From positions 12,271,101 through 12,335,100 of the forward strand of contig CM055906.1 in the NCBI GenBank assembly GCA_029582155.1: a stretch of 64,000 bases of DNA, read 5' to 3'. The position numbers were made by a program, and so were the translations under genes. A model generated the notes under the pieces. The model was given only the letters and a program-made list of their open reading frames with translations. It did not search any database and was not told the DNA's origin. This document shows positions 23,420-33,911 of the stretch, piece by piece. The first letter of the stretch is position 1. Each line of letters starts with the position of its first letter. Origin of the DNA: Panopea generosa (Eukaryota; Mollusca; Bivalvia; Adapedonta; Hiatellidae).

Positions 23420-23876
23420 ATCCCAGTATGTGTGTGTTCAGACACCAGTATGTGTGTGTGTGAAAACCCCAGTATGTGTGTATGCAGACCCAAGTATGTG
23501 TGTATTCAGACACCAGTATGTGTGTGTGTGCAGGCCCCAGTATGTGTGTATGCAGACACCAGTATGTGTGCAGATATTAGTATGTGTGTGTGTGCAGACT
23601 CCAGTATGTGTGTGTGCAGACCCCAGTATGTGTGTGTGCAGACCCCAGTATGTGTGTGTGCAGATCCCAGTATGTGTGTGTGTGTGAAGACCCCAGTATG
23701 TGTGTGTGTGCAGACCCCAGTATGTGTGTTTGCAGACACCAGTATGTGTGTGTGAAGATCCCAGTATGTGTGTGTGCAGACACCAGTATGTGAGTGTGCA
23801 GACCCCAGTGTGTGTGCAGATATCAGTATGTGTGTCTGTGTGAAGATCCCAGTATGTGTGCAGATATCAGTATGTG
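23037..23876. repeat. 22-bp TG-rich minisatellite, left block, with (TG)n runs
   Basis: Unit cagacaccagtatgtgtgtg(tg), irregular in length because the TG run varies; pure TG runs at about 23167-23203, 23303-23328 and 23368-23416. Since 22 is not divisible by three, each strand reads through in all three frames as a 22-residue repeat, which produces many overlapping spurious frames (CVQTPV / TGVCTHTYW types). Confidence 0.95.
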
Positions 23877-24078
23877 TTTAGTCTTATTTATTTTACTTTG
23901 ATTGTGAAATAAGTTACAACTTCGGCAAATCATGCTGAAAGTCTTCTTGATTAGAACCAGTACTAAGCATTTGTGAAAAAGTGTCTAGCTCAAGGACACC
24001 ACACAGTCATGGCAGAGGATCAAACCCACTACCCTCCGATCATGGGTTCGGTGCTCTACCACTGGACCACTTGCTTCG
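23877..24078 (-). mobile_element. tRNA-derived SINE inserted in the 22-bp minisatellite
   Basis: Minus-strand head: gtggtccagtggtagagcac (box A) and gtgggtttgatcctc (box B), then tgtggtgtccttgagc, actggttct and a tail ttatttcacaatcaaagt. The array continues on both sides, and cagtatgtg abuts each end, compatible with a target duplication although the array itself contains that string. The same family occurs at 28932-29372 and, by its tail, at 11903-12092 and 42866-42960. Confidence 0.8.
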
Positions 24079-26772
24079 CAGTATGTGAGTGTGAAGACAC
24101 CAGTATGTGTGTGTGCAGACACCAGTATGTGTGTGTGCAGACCCCAGTATGTGTGTGTGCAGACACCAGTATGTGAGTGTGCAGACCCTAGTATGTGTGT
24201 GTGCAGACACCAGTATGTCTGTGTGCAGACCCCAGTATGTGTGTTTGCAGACACCAGTATGTGTGTGAAGACACCAGTATGTGAGTGTGCAGACCCCAGT
24301 ATGTGAGTCTGCAGACCCCAGTATGTGTGTGTGCAGACACCAGTGTGTGAGTGTGAAGACACCAGTGTGTAAGTGTGCAAACCCAATTGTGTGTGTGTGC
24401 AGACACCAGTATTTGTGTGTGCAGACACCAGTATGTGTGTGTGCAGACACCAGTATGTGTGTGTGCAGACACCAGTATGTGAGTGTGCAGACACCAGTAT
24501 GTGTGTGTGCAGACACCAGTATGTGTGTGTACAGACACCAGTATGCAGACACCAGTATGCGAGTGTGCAGACACCAGTATGTGAGTGTGAAGACCCCAGT
24601 ATGTGAGTACGCAGACCCCAGTATGTGAGTGTGCAGACCTAAGTATGTTAGTGTGCAGACACCAGTATGTGAGTGTGAAGACACTAGTATGTGAGTGTGC
24701 AGACCCCAGTATGTGTGTGTGCAGACCTCAGTATGTGAGTGTGAAGTCACCAGTATGTGAGTGTGAAGACACCAGTATACAAGTGTGCAGACACCAGTAT
24801 GCGAGTGTGCAGACACCAGTATGCCAGTGTGCAGACCCCAGTATGCGAGTGTGAAGACACCAGTATTGAGTGTGCAGACACCAGTATGTGAGTGAGCAGA
24901 CACCAGTATGCGAGAGTGCAGACACCAGTATGTGAGTGTGTAAACACCAGTATGTGAGTGTGCAGACACCAGTATGTGAGTGTGCAGACACCAGTATGTG
25001 AGTGTGAAGACACCAGCATGTATGCAGACACCAGTATGTGAGTATGCAGACACCAGTATGTGAGTGTGTAGACACCAGTATGTATGCAGACACCAGTATG
25101 GGAGTGTGAAACACCAGTATGTGAGTTTGCAGACACCAGTATGTGAATATGACGACACCAGTATGTGAGTGTGCAGACCCCAGTATGTGAGTGTGTAGAC
25201 ACCAGTATGTGAGTGTGTAGACACCAGTATGTGAGTGTGCAGACCCCAGTATGTGAGTGTGTAGACACCAATTTGTATGCAGACACCAGTATGTGAGTGT
25301 GCAGACACCAGTATGTGAGTGTGTAGACACCAGTATGTATGCAGACCCTAGTATGTGAGTGTGCAGACACCAGTATGTATGCAGACACCAGTATGGGAGT
25401 GTGAAACACCAGTATGTGAGTGTGCAGACACCAGTATGTGAGTGTACAGACACCAGTATGTGAATGTGAAGACACCAGTATGTGAGTGTGCAGACCCCAG
25501 TATGTGAGTGTGCAGACCCCAGTGAGTGTGTAGACACCAGTATGTGAGTGTGTAGACCCCAGTATGTGAGTGTGCAGACACCAGTATGTGAGTGTGCAGA
25601 CACCAGACACCAGTATGTGAGTGTGTAGACAACAGTATGTGAGTGTGCAGACACCAGTATGTGAGTGTGTAGACACCAGTATGTATGCAGACACCAGTAT
25701 GTGAGTGTGCAGACACCAGAATGTGAGTGTGCAGACACCAGTTTGTGAGTGTGTAGACACCAGTATGTATGCAGACACCAGTATGTGAGTGTGTAGACAC
25801 CAGTTTGTATGCAGACCCAAGTATGTGAGTGTGCAGACACCAGTATGTATGCAGACACCAGTATGTGAGTGTGAAACACCAGTATGTGAGTGTGCAGACA
25901 CCAGTATGTGAGTGTGCAGACACCAGTATGTGAGTGTGAAACACCAGTATGTGAGTGTGCAGACCCCAGTGAGTGTGTAGACACCAGTATGTGAGTGTGT
26001 AGACACCAGTATGTGAGTGTGCAGACACCAGTATGTGAGTGTGCAGACACCAGTATGTGAGTGTGTAGACACCAGTATGTATGCAGACACCAGTATGTGA
26101 GTGTGCAGACACCAGTATGTGAGTGTGTAGACACCAGTATGTATGCAGACCCCAGTATGTGAGTGTGCAGACACCAGTATGTATGCAGACACCAGTATGT
26201 GAGTGTGAAACACCAGTATGTGAGTGTGCAGACACCAGTATGTGAGTGTACAGACACCAGTATGTGAATTTGAAGACACCAGTATGTGAGTGTGCAGACC
26301 CCAGTATGTGAGTGTGCAGACCCAAGTGAGTGTGTAGACACCAGTATGTGAGTGTGTAAACCCCAGTATGTGAGTGTGTAGACACCAGTATGTGAGTGTG
26401 TAGACACCAGTATGTGAGTGTGTAGACACCAGTATGTGAGTGTGCAGACACCAGTATGTGAGTGTGCAGACAACAGTATGTGAGTGTGTAGACACCAGTA
26501 TGTGAGTGTCAGACCCCAGTATGTGAATGTGTAGACACCAGTATGTATGCAGACACCAGTATGTGAGTGTGCAGACACCAGTATGTGAGTGTGTAGACAC
26601 CTGTATGCTGAACCCAGTATGTGAGTGTGCAGACACCAGTATGTATGCAGACACCAGTATGTGAGTGTGAAACACCAGTATGTGAGTGTGCAGACACCAG
26701 TATGTGAGTGAGCAGACACCAGTATGTGAATGTGAAGACACCAGTATATGAGTGTGCAGACCCCAGTATGTG
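24079..26772. repeat. 22-bp minisatellite, main block (about 120 copies)
   Basis: Unit cagacaccagtatgtgagtgtg with the variants tgtgtg, gtatgcagacac, gtgaaacacc and cagacccc. In 25000-26700 longer patterns recur (for example the run gtatgcag, gtgaaacacc, then cccagtgagtgtgtag every ~500-600 bp), so higher-order duplication is likely. Minus-strand frames of up to 731 codons arise only because the 22-bp period reads through every frame; they have no domain. Confidence 0.96.
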
Positions 26773-26904
26773 AATCAATCGTACATACTCGGCAAATTCT
26801 GTCATCTTTGGTATTAGACCTCGTAAATAATTGTAGGAATACACCAATTGGTAATTTGGTAATTTGCCCCGGCAAGTTACTTCCCGTTATTATCGTAAAC
26901 AAAA

Positions 26905-27105
26905 ATGGCCGACTTTTCGACATGCATTCAGTATTCTTTGGACATAATGGAAATTAAACATTCTTTGAAAAAAGAGCAGCTTGCAGCGTTGCAGAATATC
27001 TTCATTTTGAATGTAGTCCGGCCATGTGTCAGTCTGGTACTCGGCAGAAAGGCTGGGTCACAGCAATATGGCGGCCTCCGTATTATTTCCGAGGTTATTA
27101 CGTAG
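26905..27105 (+). pseudogene. Short frame with a RecQ-like helicase N-terminal look, in a unique block within the minisatellite
   Basis: A unique 350-bp block (26773-27125) splits the 22-bp array. It holds a 66-codon frame starting aaaATGG. Its first ~35 residues (IMEIKHSLKKEQLAALQN) resemble the segment before motif I of RecQ-type helicases, where a 'LKxEQxxAL' phrase precedes the ATP-binding loop. The following residues do not show a Walker A (GKS/T) motif, so at best this is a broken first-exon fragment. The resemblance is weak and from memory. Confidence 0.2.
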
Positions 27106-27125
27106 TAATAGCCAAGGTGTTCCGA

Positions 27126-27608
27126 GTGTACGTGAGTGTGCAGACCCCAGTGAGTGTGTAGACATCAGTATGTGAGTGTGTAGACCCCAGTATGTGAGTG
27201 TGTAGACACCAGTATGTGAGTGTGCAGACACCAGTATGTGAGTGTGCAGACAACAGTATGTGAGTGTGCAGACCCCAGTATGTGATTATGCAGACACCAG
27301 TATGTATGCAGACACCAGTATGTGAGTGTGTAGACACCAGTATGTATGCAGACACCAGCATGTGAGTGTGAAGATACCAGTATGTGAGTGTGTAGACCCC
27401 AGTATGTGAGTGTGTAGACACCAGTATGTATGCAAACACCAGTATGTGAGTGTGTAGACACCAGTATGTATGCAGACACCAGTATGTATGCAGAAACCAG
27501 TATGTGAGTGTGAATACACCAGTATGTGAGTGTGTAGACCCCAGTATGTGGGTGTGCAGACACCAGTATATGAGTGTGCAGACACCAGTATGTATGCAGA
27601 CACCAGTT
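27126..27608. repeat. 22-bp minisatellite, right block
   Basis: Same unit as 24079-26772, resuming after the unique block and ending at acaccagttttt. It would lie in the 3' flank of the minus-strand exon at 27693-27869. Confidence 0.95.
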
Positions 27609-27623
27609 TTTTCTAATTTTAAT

Positions 27624-27629
27624 TTTATT
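27624..27629 (-). promoter_or_regulatory. AATAAA polyadenylation signal for the minus-strand exon
   Basis: AATAAA on the minus strand lies about 65 bases after the stop codon at 27693-27695, a normal distance for a very short 3' UTR. The region is A-rich, so chance occurrence is possible. Confidence 0.35.
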
Positions 27630-27692
27630 TTTATCAATATTCACCTTCAAATTCCTGCTTTCACCTTCACCCTGGAACACATAACCTTGACT

Positions 27693-27869
27693 TCAGTTAA
27701 TGTGTTGCTCTAGGAACCATTCCCTGTCTGGGTTGAAATCCAGGGTGACCTTGTCCTTGTAACACCAGTTTGGTAGCCATGGTATGACCTTGGTTTGATG
27801 TCCATTGCAGGCACTAAATTCAAAATTATTTGATGTGGATAAGTTGTCAACAACAGCAGTAACATCATT
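27693..27869 (-). CDS. Candidate terminal coding exon of an unrecognised host gene
   Basis: On the minus strand a strong acceptor (ctttctattttcag) is followed by 58 open codons and TGA (27693-27695). The peptide has a complex, non-repetitive composition, including KVIPWLPNWCYKDKVTLDF and then NPDREWFLEQHIN at the C-terminus, with three tryptophans and two cysteines, unlike the low-complexity frames nearby. The exon starts in phase 0. An AATAAA lies just downstream. This is the best evidence for a single-copy host gene in the window; upstream exons should lie at higher coordinates but I could not identify them. I do not recognise the protein family. Confidence 0.5.
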   Translation of the reverse strand, partial: NDVTAVVDNLSTSNNFEFSACNGHQTKVIPWLPNWCYKDKVTLDFNPDREWFLEQHIN

Positions 27870-27959
27870 CTGAAAATAGAAAGGAATAGAAATTACACCC
27901 CAGTTTTGTTGTCTGACATTATGGTGAACACATAATGTTGATCATTGAGTCAATTGCCT

Positions 27960-28215
27960 GAAATGTATCACTCTATTTGGTCCCAATGGAGCCCAGCCTA
28001 TGTTTGTTAACAAATTTAGAACCCCTATTTAAATGGATAATATAAACTGAATATAAACATATCTGGCTCATCAGATCTTGAGAAGAAGACTTTTTAAAAC
28101 TTCATATTTTATCCATTTTTGGTGCTTGCTGACCCTTTATGGATATTGTATTATCTTTAAAGAACCAGTCTCAACTGCTATTACTAAACAATAGGGCAGA
28201 TCTAAAGATGATTTG
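27960..28215. repeat. Single diverged unit of the 330-bp repeat class
   Basis: Contains tttggtcccaatggagccca, gaacccctatttaaatgg, gagaagaagactttttaaa and agaaccagtctcaactgct, matching in order the units at 18961-19690 and 36320-38560. Confidence 0.5.
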
Positions 28216-28931
28216 TTATTAATTTTGTACTATTTCCTAATGCAAATATTGTTGCCTTCAGGACACGCTGCATATACATTGTACTTTATAATTGTCTTTA
28301 ATACATTTGTACAAATTATCGCGACTTTAAATGCTCTTGCTACATACCCTGGTGTCCACATCACAGAATGGCCACATTGACAACAGAAGAGCTAACACTT
28401 ATATGACTAGGCAAAAAAATATATTTCTCGTTATATAAAACCCCTGAAAAAAATAGGGTAGGTAGATAGGCATTTTTATTTCTCCTGAGGTACTGTTAAT
28501 GTTCAAACCAAGTCATCAGAGAGTGTAGCTTATGTTGTATGTTAACCATGTTATATAATTGACATAAAAAAATCATTGTTCTGTCCTGAAAAGCAATAAT
28601 AAGAATGTTTCAGTCATATCAGGATGTTGTCTACTGCAGAATCTGTTACTCTTGGTGGCCATGTTGGATATTGTGCAGCAAACAAATAAATGTATTCAAA
28701 CTCAGCATTTCATTAAGCATAATGCAGTGGCACTATAATGAAAATCACTTTTTATGAATTTCTTTCTTTTTGAAATTTGAAAAAAAATTGGGTAGTAAGT
28801 ACAAGTAATGGATGGTCAGCTTTCCAGAAACAAAACTGTTTTTTTTTTCAGACTGGCCTTAGAACAAGAGGCCCAAAAAAGGCCTAAATCGCCCTACTGG
28901 AAACAAATCTGTAGAGGATTTTTTTATAAAA
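28216..28931. other. Non-coding stretch with dispersed-repeat fragments
   Basis: Contains aaaaaaatatatttctcgtta and gaaaaaaaattgggtagtaag, reminiscent of the PIF/Harbinger-like element's end, and agaacaagaggcccaaaaa, a phrase I associate with bivalve dispersed repeats. No supportable gene. Confidence 0.4.
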
Positions 28932-29372
28932 TCCTTTTAAATTGTGTTTATAAGCTCCTGATGTATATAATGATGGTCCCAAAATTTAGAAAATACTTAT
29001 TGGGTAGAACCAGTACTAGGTATATATAAGCAGAAAAAGTGTTTTGCTCAAAGACACCACACATAGCCATGGGGGAGGAGGATCAAACCAACAACCCTCT
29101 AATCCACACATAGCCATGGGGGAGGAGGATCAAACCAACAACCCTCTAATCCACACATAGCCATGGGGGAGGAGGATCAAACCAACAACCCTCTAATCCA
29201 CACATAGCCATGGGGGAGGAGGATCAAACCAACAACCCTCTAATCCACACATAGCCATGGGGGAGGAGGATCAAACCAACAACCCTCTAATCCACACATA
29301 GCCATGGGGGAGGAGGATCAAACCAACAACCCTCTAATCCGGGGTCCGATGCTCTACAATTGGACCATGGAG
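28932..29372 (-). mobile_element. tRNA-derived SINE with an internally amplified segment
   Basis: Minus-strand head agcatcggaccccggatt... with box B ggtttgatcctcc, then tgtgtggtgtctttgagca, tactggttctaccc and a tail like the 23.9-kb copy. The segment holding box B and the following bases is present six times (29058-29339). Outside the expansion the two copies align over their length, so the expansion happened in this copy. Confidence 0.75.
29058..29339. repeat. 47-bp perfect tandem repeat, six copies, in the SINE
   Basis: Unit starts cacacatagccatgggggag and ends ctctaatc; copies begin at 29058, 29105, 29152, 29199, 29246 and 29293. They look identical, which points to recent expansion. Each unit contains the antisense of the SINE box B (aggatcaaacc). 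Confidence 0.95.
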
Positions 29373-30052
29373 GTATAGATGAGGACAATTTATTTTGTGT
29401 TACATGGATCAGAAAAATACATTACTTTTTATTTCATGTACACATCTTGTTCAGAAATAATTATATATTACAATATCTGTCTGCAACAGTCCTCGCTCAA
29501 ATTTTGGTATGAACAGTTGTACAATAATTATTGTTTGAGTAGTTGAGGGAAGGGTACCTGGAGATGCGTAAAAAATACAGTTGAAACTCATTATTGACAT
29601 AGATTTTGTCCAACGATTATATTTATGTTCATCACCTGACAATTGTTGGACATTGATGGCACAAATTTTGTCAAATAATTAGCCACACCAATATCAAATT
29701 CATGTCTACGCACCTGCCATTGAGTTCTGTCTGGTGTCTGGTCTGATAAACAATTACTATTTCATACACAGTTTATTTTTAATTATACCATATATAGAGA
29801 TATAAATTATATATTGACAGTAAACCCTGTGCATGCATATCCTGGATCTGGTACAGTGCCATAACCTGTTTCCAATCATGACCAGAATTTGATCACTTCC
29901 GAGAATTATGAATATCGTGCACGCTTACTTCAACTTCCTGCACTATTGGCAATATTTACAAATTGAATGCAATGAAATTCAGTGCTCCAGATAAGGTGTG
30001 TATTTGCACAAATAAGCATTGAAATTGGTAAAAAAAGCATTGAAAATAATAA
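29373..30052. other. Unassigned AT-rich sequence
   Basis: No gene, SINE or inverted repeat recognised. Confidence 0.4.
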
Positions 30053-30300
30053 ATGTGCATACCAATACGCATAAACAATATATCAATTTGTGTTCAATAT
30101 GTTAAGGATGGGGAAGTTGTCACTCGTTTTTTGACAAATAAACAAACTGATAATGGCAAAGCACATGCAGTTGTTTCCCACTTGATTGACTGTATTGACA
30201 AATTAGGGTTAGATAAGGTCACATCTCGTCTCCCTGGCAACAGCTGTTCTGATGAGAAAAAAGACAGGAGTAGGAGTATAAATTAAAGCAAAAAAAACTC
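30053..30300 (+). pseudogene. hAT-like (ZNF862/KIAA1586-type) transposase relic, left part
   Basis: The frame at 30053-30286 reads YVKDGEVVTRFL and DNGKAHAVVSHLIDCIDKLG, matching the conserved start of the RNase H-like catalytic region in hAT-related transposases of the ZNF862/KIAA1586 kind. After a frame change near 30250 the reading KKTGVGV and then KAKK continues the family's usual 'MTGKKTGVGVKLK' region, interrupted by TAA. At 30301 the sequence enters a 39-bp tandem array derived from the next motif. Such transposases are nuclear DNA-cutting enzymes or domesticated relatives; this copy is dead. Family naming is from remembered consensus. Confidence 0.65.
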
Positions 30301-31893
30301 CATTTGCAACTTGTGAGCCGCTGCAATGTCCATAGATTACATTTGCAACTTGTGAGCCACTGCAATGTCCATAGATCACATTTGCAACTTGTGAGCCACT
30401 GCAATGTCCATAGATTACATTTGCAACTTGTGAGCCACTGCAATGTCCATAGATCACATTTGCAACTTGTGAGCCACTGCAATGTCCATAGATTACATTT
30501 GCAACTTGTGAGCCACTGCAATGTCCATAGATCACATTTGCAACTTGTGAGCCACTGCACTGTCCACAGTTCACATTTGCAACTTGTGACCGGCTGCAAT
30601 GTCCATAGATTACATTTGCAACTTGTGAGCCACTGCAATGTCCATAGATAACATTTGCAACTTGTGACCCGCTGCAATTTCCATAGATTACATTTGCAAC
30701 TTGTGAGCCGCTGCAATGTCCATAGATAACATTTGCAACTTGTGACCCGCTGCAATGTCCATAGATTACATTTGCAACTTGTGAGCGACTGCAATGTCCA
30801 TAGATCACATTTGCAACTTGTGAGCCACTGCAATGTCCATAGATTACATTTGCAACTTGTGACCCGCTGCAATGTCCATAGATTACATTTGCAACTTGTG
30901 GCCCACTGCAATGTCCATAGATTACATTTGTAACTTGTGACCCTCTGCAATGTCCATAGATTACATTTGCAACTTGTGAGCCACTGCAATGTCCATAGAT
31001 CGCATTTGCAACTTGTGAGCTGCTGCAATGTCCATAGATCACATTTGCAACTTGTGACCCGCTGCAATGTCCATAGATCACATTTGCAACTTGTGACCCG
31101 CTGCAATGTCCATAGATTACATTTGCAACTTGTGGCCCACTGCTATGTCCATAGATTACATTTGCAACTTGTGAGCCACTGCAATGTCCATAGATTACAT
31201 TTGCTACTTGTGAGCCACTGCAATGTCCATAGATTACATTTGCAACTTGTGACCCGCTGCAATGTCCATAGATTACATTTGTAACTTGTGAGCCACTGCA
31301 ATTACATTTGCAACTTGTGACCCGGTGCAATGTCCATAGATTACATTTGCAACTTGTGAGCCACTGCAATGTCCATAGATAACATTTGCAACTTGTGACC
31401 CGCTGCAATGTCCATAGATTACGTTTGTAAATTGTGGCCCACTGCAATGTCCATAGATAACATTTGCAACTTGTGACCCGCTGCAATGTCCATAGATTAC
31501 ATTTGCAACTTGTGAGCCACTGCAATGTCCATAGATAACATTTGCAACTTGTGAGCCACTGCAATGTCCATAGATTACATTTGCAACTTGTGAGCCACTG
31601 CAATGTCCATAGATTACATTTGCAACTTGTGACCCGCTGCAATGTCCATAGATTACATTTGTAACTTGTGAGCCACTGCAATTACATTTGCAACTTGTGA
31701 CCCGCTGCAATGTCCATAGATTACATTTGTAACTTGTGAGCCACTGCAATGTCCATAGATTACATTTGCAACTTGTGAGCCACTGTAATGTCCATAGATT
31801 ACATTTGCAACTTGTGACCCACTGCAATGTCCATATGTAATGTCCATAGATTACATTTGCAACTTGTGACCCACTGCAATGTCCATAGATTAC
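30301..31893. repeat. 39-bp minisatellite, about 41 copies, derived from transposase sequence
   Basis: Unit starts catttgcaacttgtgagcca and ends tccatagatta. The plus strand in frame reads HLQLVSHCNVHRL (13 residues), matching the HCxxHRLxL motif that should follow the upstream relic. Variants: gagccac, gacccgc, ggcccac; tagatta, tagatca, tagataa. A 12-bp-deleted unit (gccactgcaattacatttg) occurs at about 31290 and again at about 31670, showing a block of roughly 380 bp was copied. Minus-strand frames up to 490 codons are artefacts of the 39-bp period. Confidence 0.95.
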
Positions 31894-32280
31894 ATTGAGC
31901 AGTTACTGATGGTATGAAGAAGTACAAGATCCAGAAAAAGATGATTTATTGTATAATTTTATATCTATGAGTGGCTCATGCAACATGGCTGGGAAATTGA
32001 AAGCTATCCAGATTGTATTAGGTGACCCAACCCTGAAAATCAAAGAACCACACAGTATTAGATGGATGGGCCTCAGAAATGCAGTTCCATCTGTGTTTGA
32101 AAGTTATCCTGCAGTATTGTTCACATTCTCACACTTTGCTGCTGAAGGAAATGCATCTACATTAGGTTTGTTTAATGGTTTCTGAATATAAGATGTTCTT
32201 CTAGTGGCTCTTATGCTGGATATCCATGATGTTATTGGAATTTGGTATCTTGTATCAAAAACTGTTACAAGTTACATTCT
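31894..32280 (+). pseudogene. hAT-like transposase relic, right part
   Basis: Immediately after the array the reading resumes the same protein family: LYNFIS, GKLKAIQIVLGDPTLKIKE, PHSIRWMGLRNAV and FTFSHFAAE, then, past a stop at 32183-32185, DVLLVALMLDIHDVIG. In ZNF862/KIAA1586-like proteins this order (LKAIQ...L, PxxxRWLSL, then a helical LLADV-like segment) follows the HCxxHRLxL motif. A frame change lies near 31920. No C-terminal dimerisation region is visible. Confidence 0.65.
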
Positions 32281-32607
32281 TCAAAGCAGGCTTCATGCAT
32301 TAATAGGCATTCCAAGGTTATTACACTCTATTGTGTATGCCCAATGTTGCATTAATTGAATACTTCTTTGAGATGTTCCACTCATTTCATTTAAATTACC
32401 ATAGTTTCTATATAGTATATTTTATTGTGATAGATCAGTAACATTTTTACTTTGGATTCTGCTGAAACAATAATATTAAAAATAACATTAAAATTGCATT
32501 CTGTGATACTTTATTTTTAATAATTTGCAATACTTAATTAATTTTATATAGTAACTGATATAAAATTACCTTTTAATAATTTATCTACATTTTATTTGTA
32601 TTTGAAC

Positions 32608-32935
32608 ATGTAAATAATGTAACCTATACATGTGTGTAAATAATTTAACCTGTATATGTGTGTAAATAATGTAACCTGTATATGTGTGTAAATAATGTAA
32701 CCTATACATGTGTGTAAATAATTTAACCTGTATATGTGTGTAAATAATGTAACCTGTATATGTGTGTAAATAATGTAACCTATACATGTGTGTAAATAAT
32801 GTAACCTGTATATGTGTGTAAATAATGTAACCTATATATGTGTGTAAATAATGTAAATAATTTAACCTATATATGTGTGTAAATAATGTAAGCTGTATAA
32901 TATTATGTAACCTGTATATGTGTGTTTTTTTTAAT
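32608..32935. repeat. 26-bp minisatellite, about 12 copies
   Basis: Unit tgtaaataatgtaacctgta + tatgtg, alternating with tacatg variants. The alternation gtatatg / atacatg suggests a partial two- or three-unit higher-order pattern. Minus-strand frame 32581-33009 is a by-product. Confidence 0.93.
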
Positions 32936-33412
32936 TTAGGGAGTAAAATAAGCATATTAGTCTGGCAGATACTGCACTGAACTTTGCATGGAAGTGTATA
33001 GTAAATCATTTTGGTGATTACGGTAGTTTAGGCATTGCTATGAAAAATAAGCTTGATGACATCATGTCATCATTGAGCATTTTGAAATATTCAAGATGGC
33101 CACCAATATGGTGGCAAATGAATTGACAATTATGTTTTCTGCACATTTTGGTTTAAAAGTGTGAATAAAATGTTTAAATTAGTTAATTTATTTAGTATAT
33201 ATATCACTACCATCTAAAATATAAAGTTTGCACAATTGACAATATATTTTTTAAATGAAGTCGGAAATTGTCCACATTTCCCACTACAGCAATTTAGGTA
33301 TATTTTCAAACAAATCAAACTTCTTTCGAAAAATGGCAGTCATATTAAAGGCCATATGCTTGTAATTGTTAACGTGTTTGTCCCCTAAACACCAAACACA
33401 TCAAGCGTATCC
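32936..33412. other. Unassigned AT-rich sequence
   Basis: Contains gatgacatcatgtcatc (a short palindrome near 33056) and caagatggccaccaatatgg; no gene recognised. Confidence 0.4.
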
Positions 33413-33911
33413 TTAAAGCAACACATCCACGTTTAAACTTTTTTAAAAAGTTTTTCAATTGAGTTGTGAGCACATTTCCCATACATAAATATATGGTCAG
33501 TGAGCTGTATATGTGCTAACAAACACTATCCAGAACGCTTTAGAATTATAAAAAAAGATGTCCAAATTATAAAGCGTGACAAACGCTTTATAAATTATTT
33601 TTAAATTGCCGAGGATTCCAACTTGGCTTCAATTAAATTATGCGAGTCGTATTAAAAAATTTCACGTTTTAGTGCGTAGTGTACTTTACCTGCCTTGAAA
33701 GTCATTTTGACAATTTTTTTTTACTCAGGTGAGTTACACGCTTGTTTTATAAAGTGTTAGTCACGCATTATAATTTGGGCATCATTTTGTTCCGGATTGT
33801 GTTTATATGCTCATAAACAGCTAATTGATCATATGTTTGTATGGGAAATATGCTCATAACTCAATTAATTTTTTTTTTAAAAAAAGTTCAAACGTGGATG
33901 TGTTGCTTTAA
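33413..33911. mobile_element. MITE with long inverted arms and TTAA target sites
   Basis: The outer ~165 bases on each side are inverted copies: agcaacacatccacgttt..., caattgagttgtgagcacat, ttcccatac on the left match the reverse complement of the right (atgtgttgct at the end). TTAA lies at both outer ends (33413-33416, 33908-33911), so the body is 33417-33907, 491 bp. TTAA duplication is typical of piggyBac and Kolobok elements. No coding capacity. Confidence 0.8.

Noticed and set aside
24728-26923. 731-codon minus-strand frame and its overlapping 664- and 422-codon neighbours
   Set aside because: All are read-through of a 22-bp minisatellite, with the same 22-residue cycle in every frame; no start context or domain.
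28351-28392. Small minus-strand exon (donor GTATGT)
   Set aside because: The acceptor side lacks a good pyrimidine tract and the frame is only about 14 codons.
30209-31681. 490-codon minus-strand frame
   Set aside because: Antisense of the 39-bp array; the transposase match is on the plus strand.
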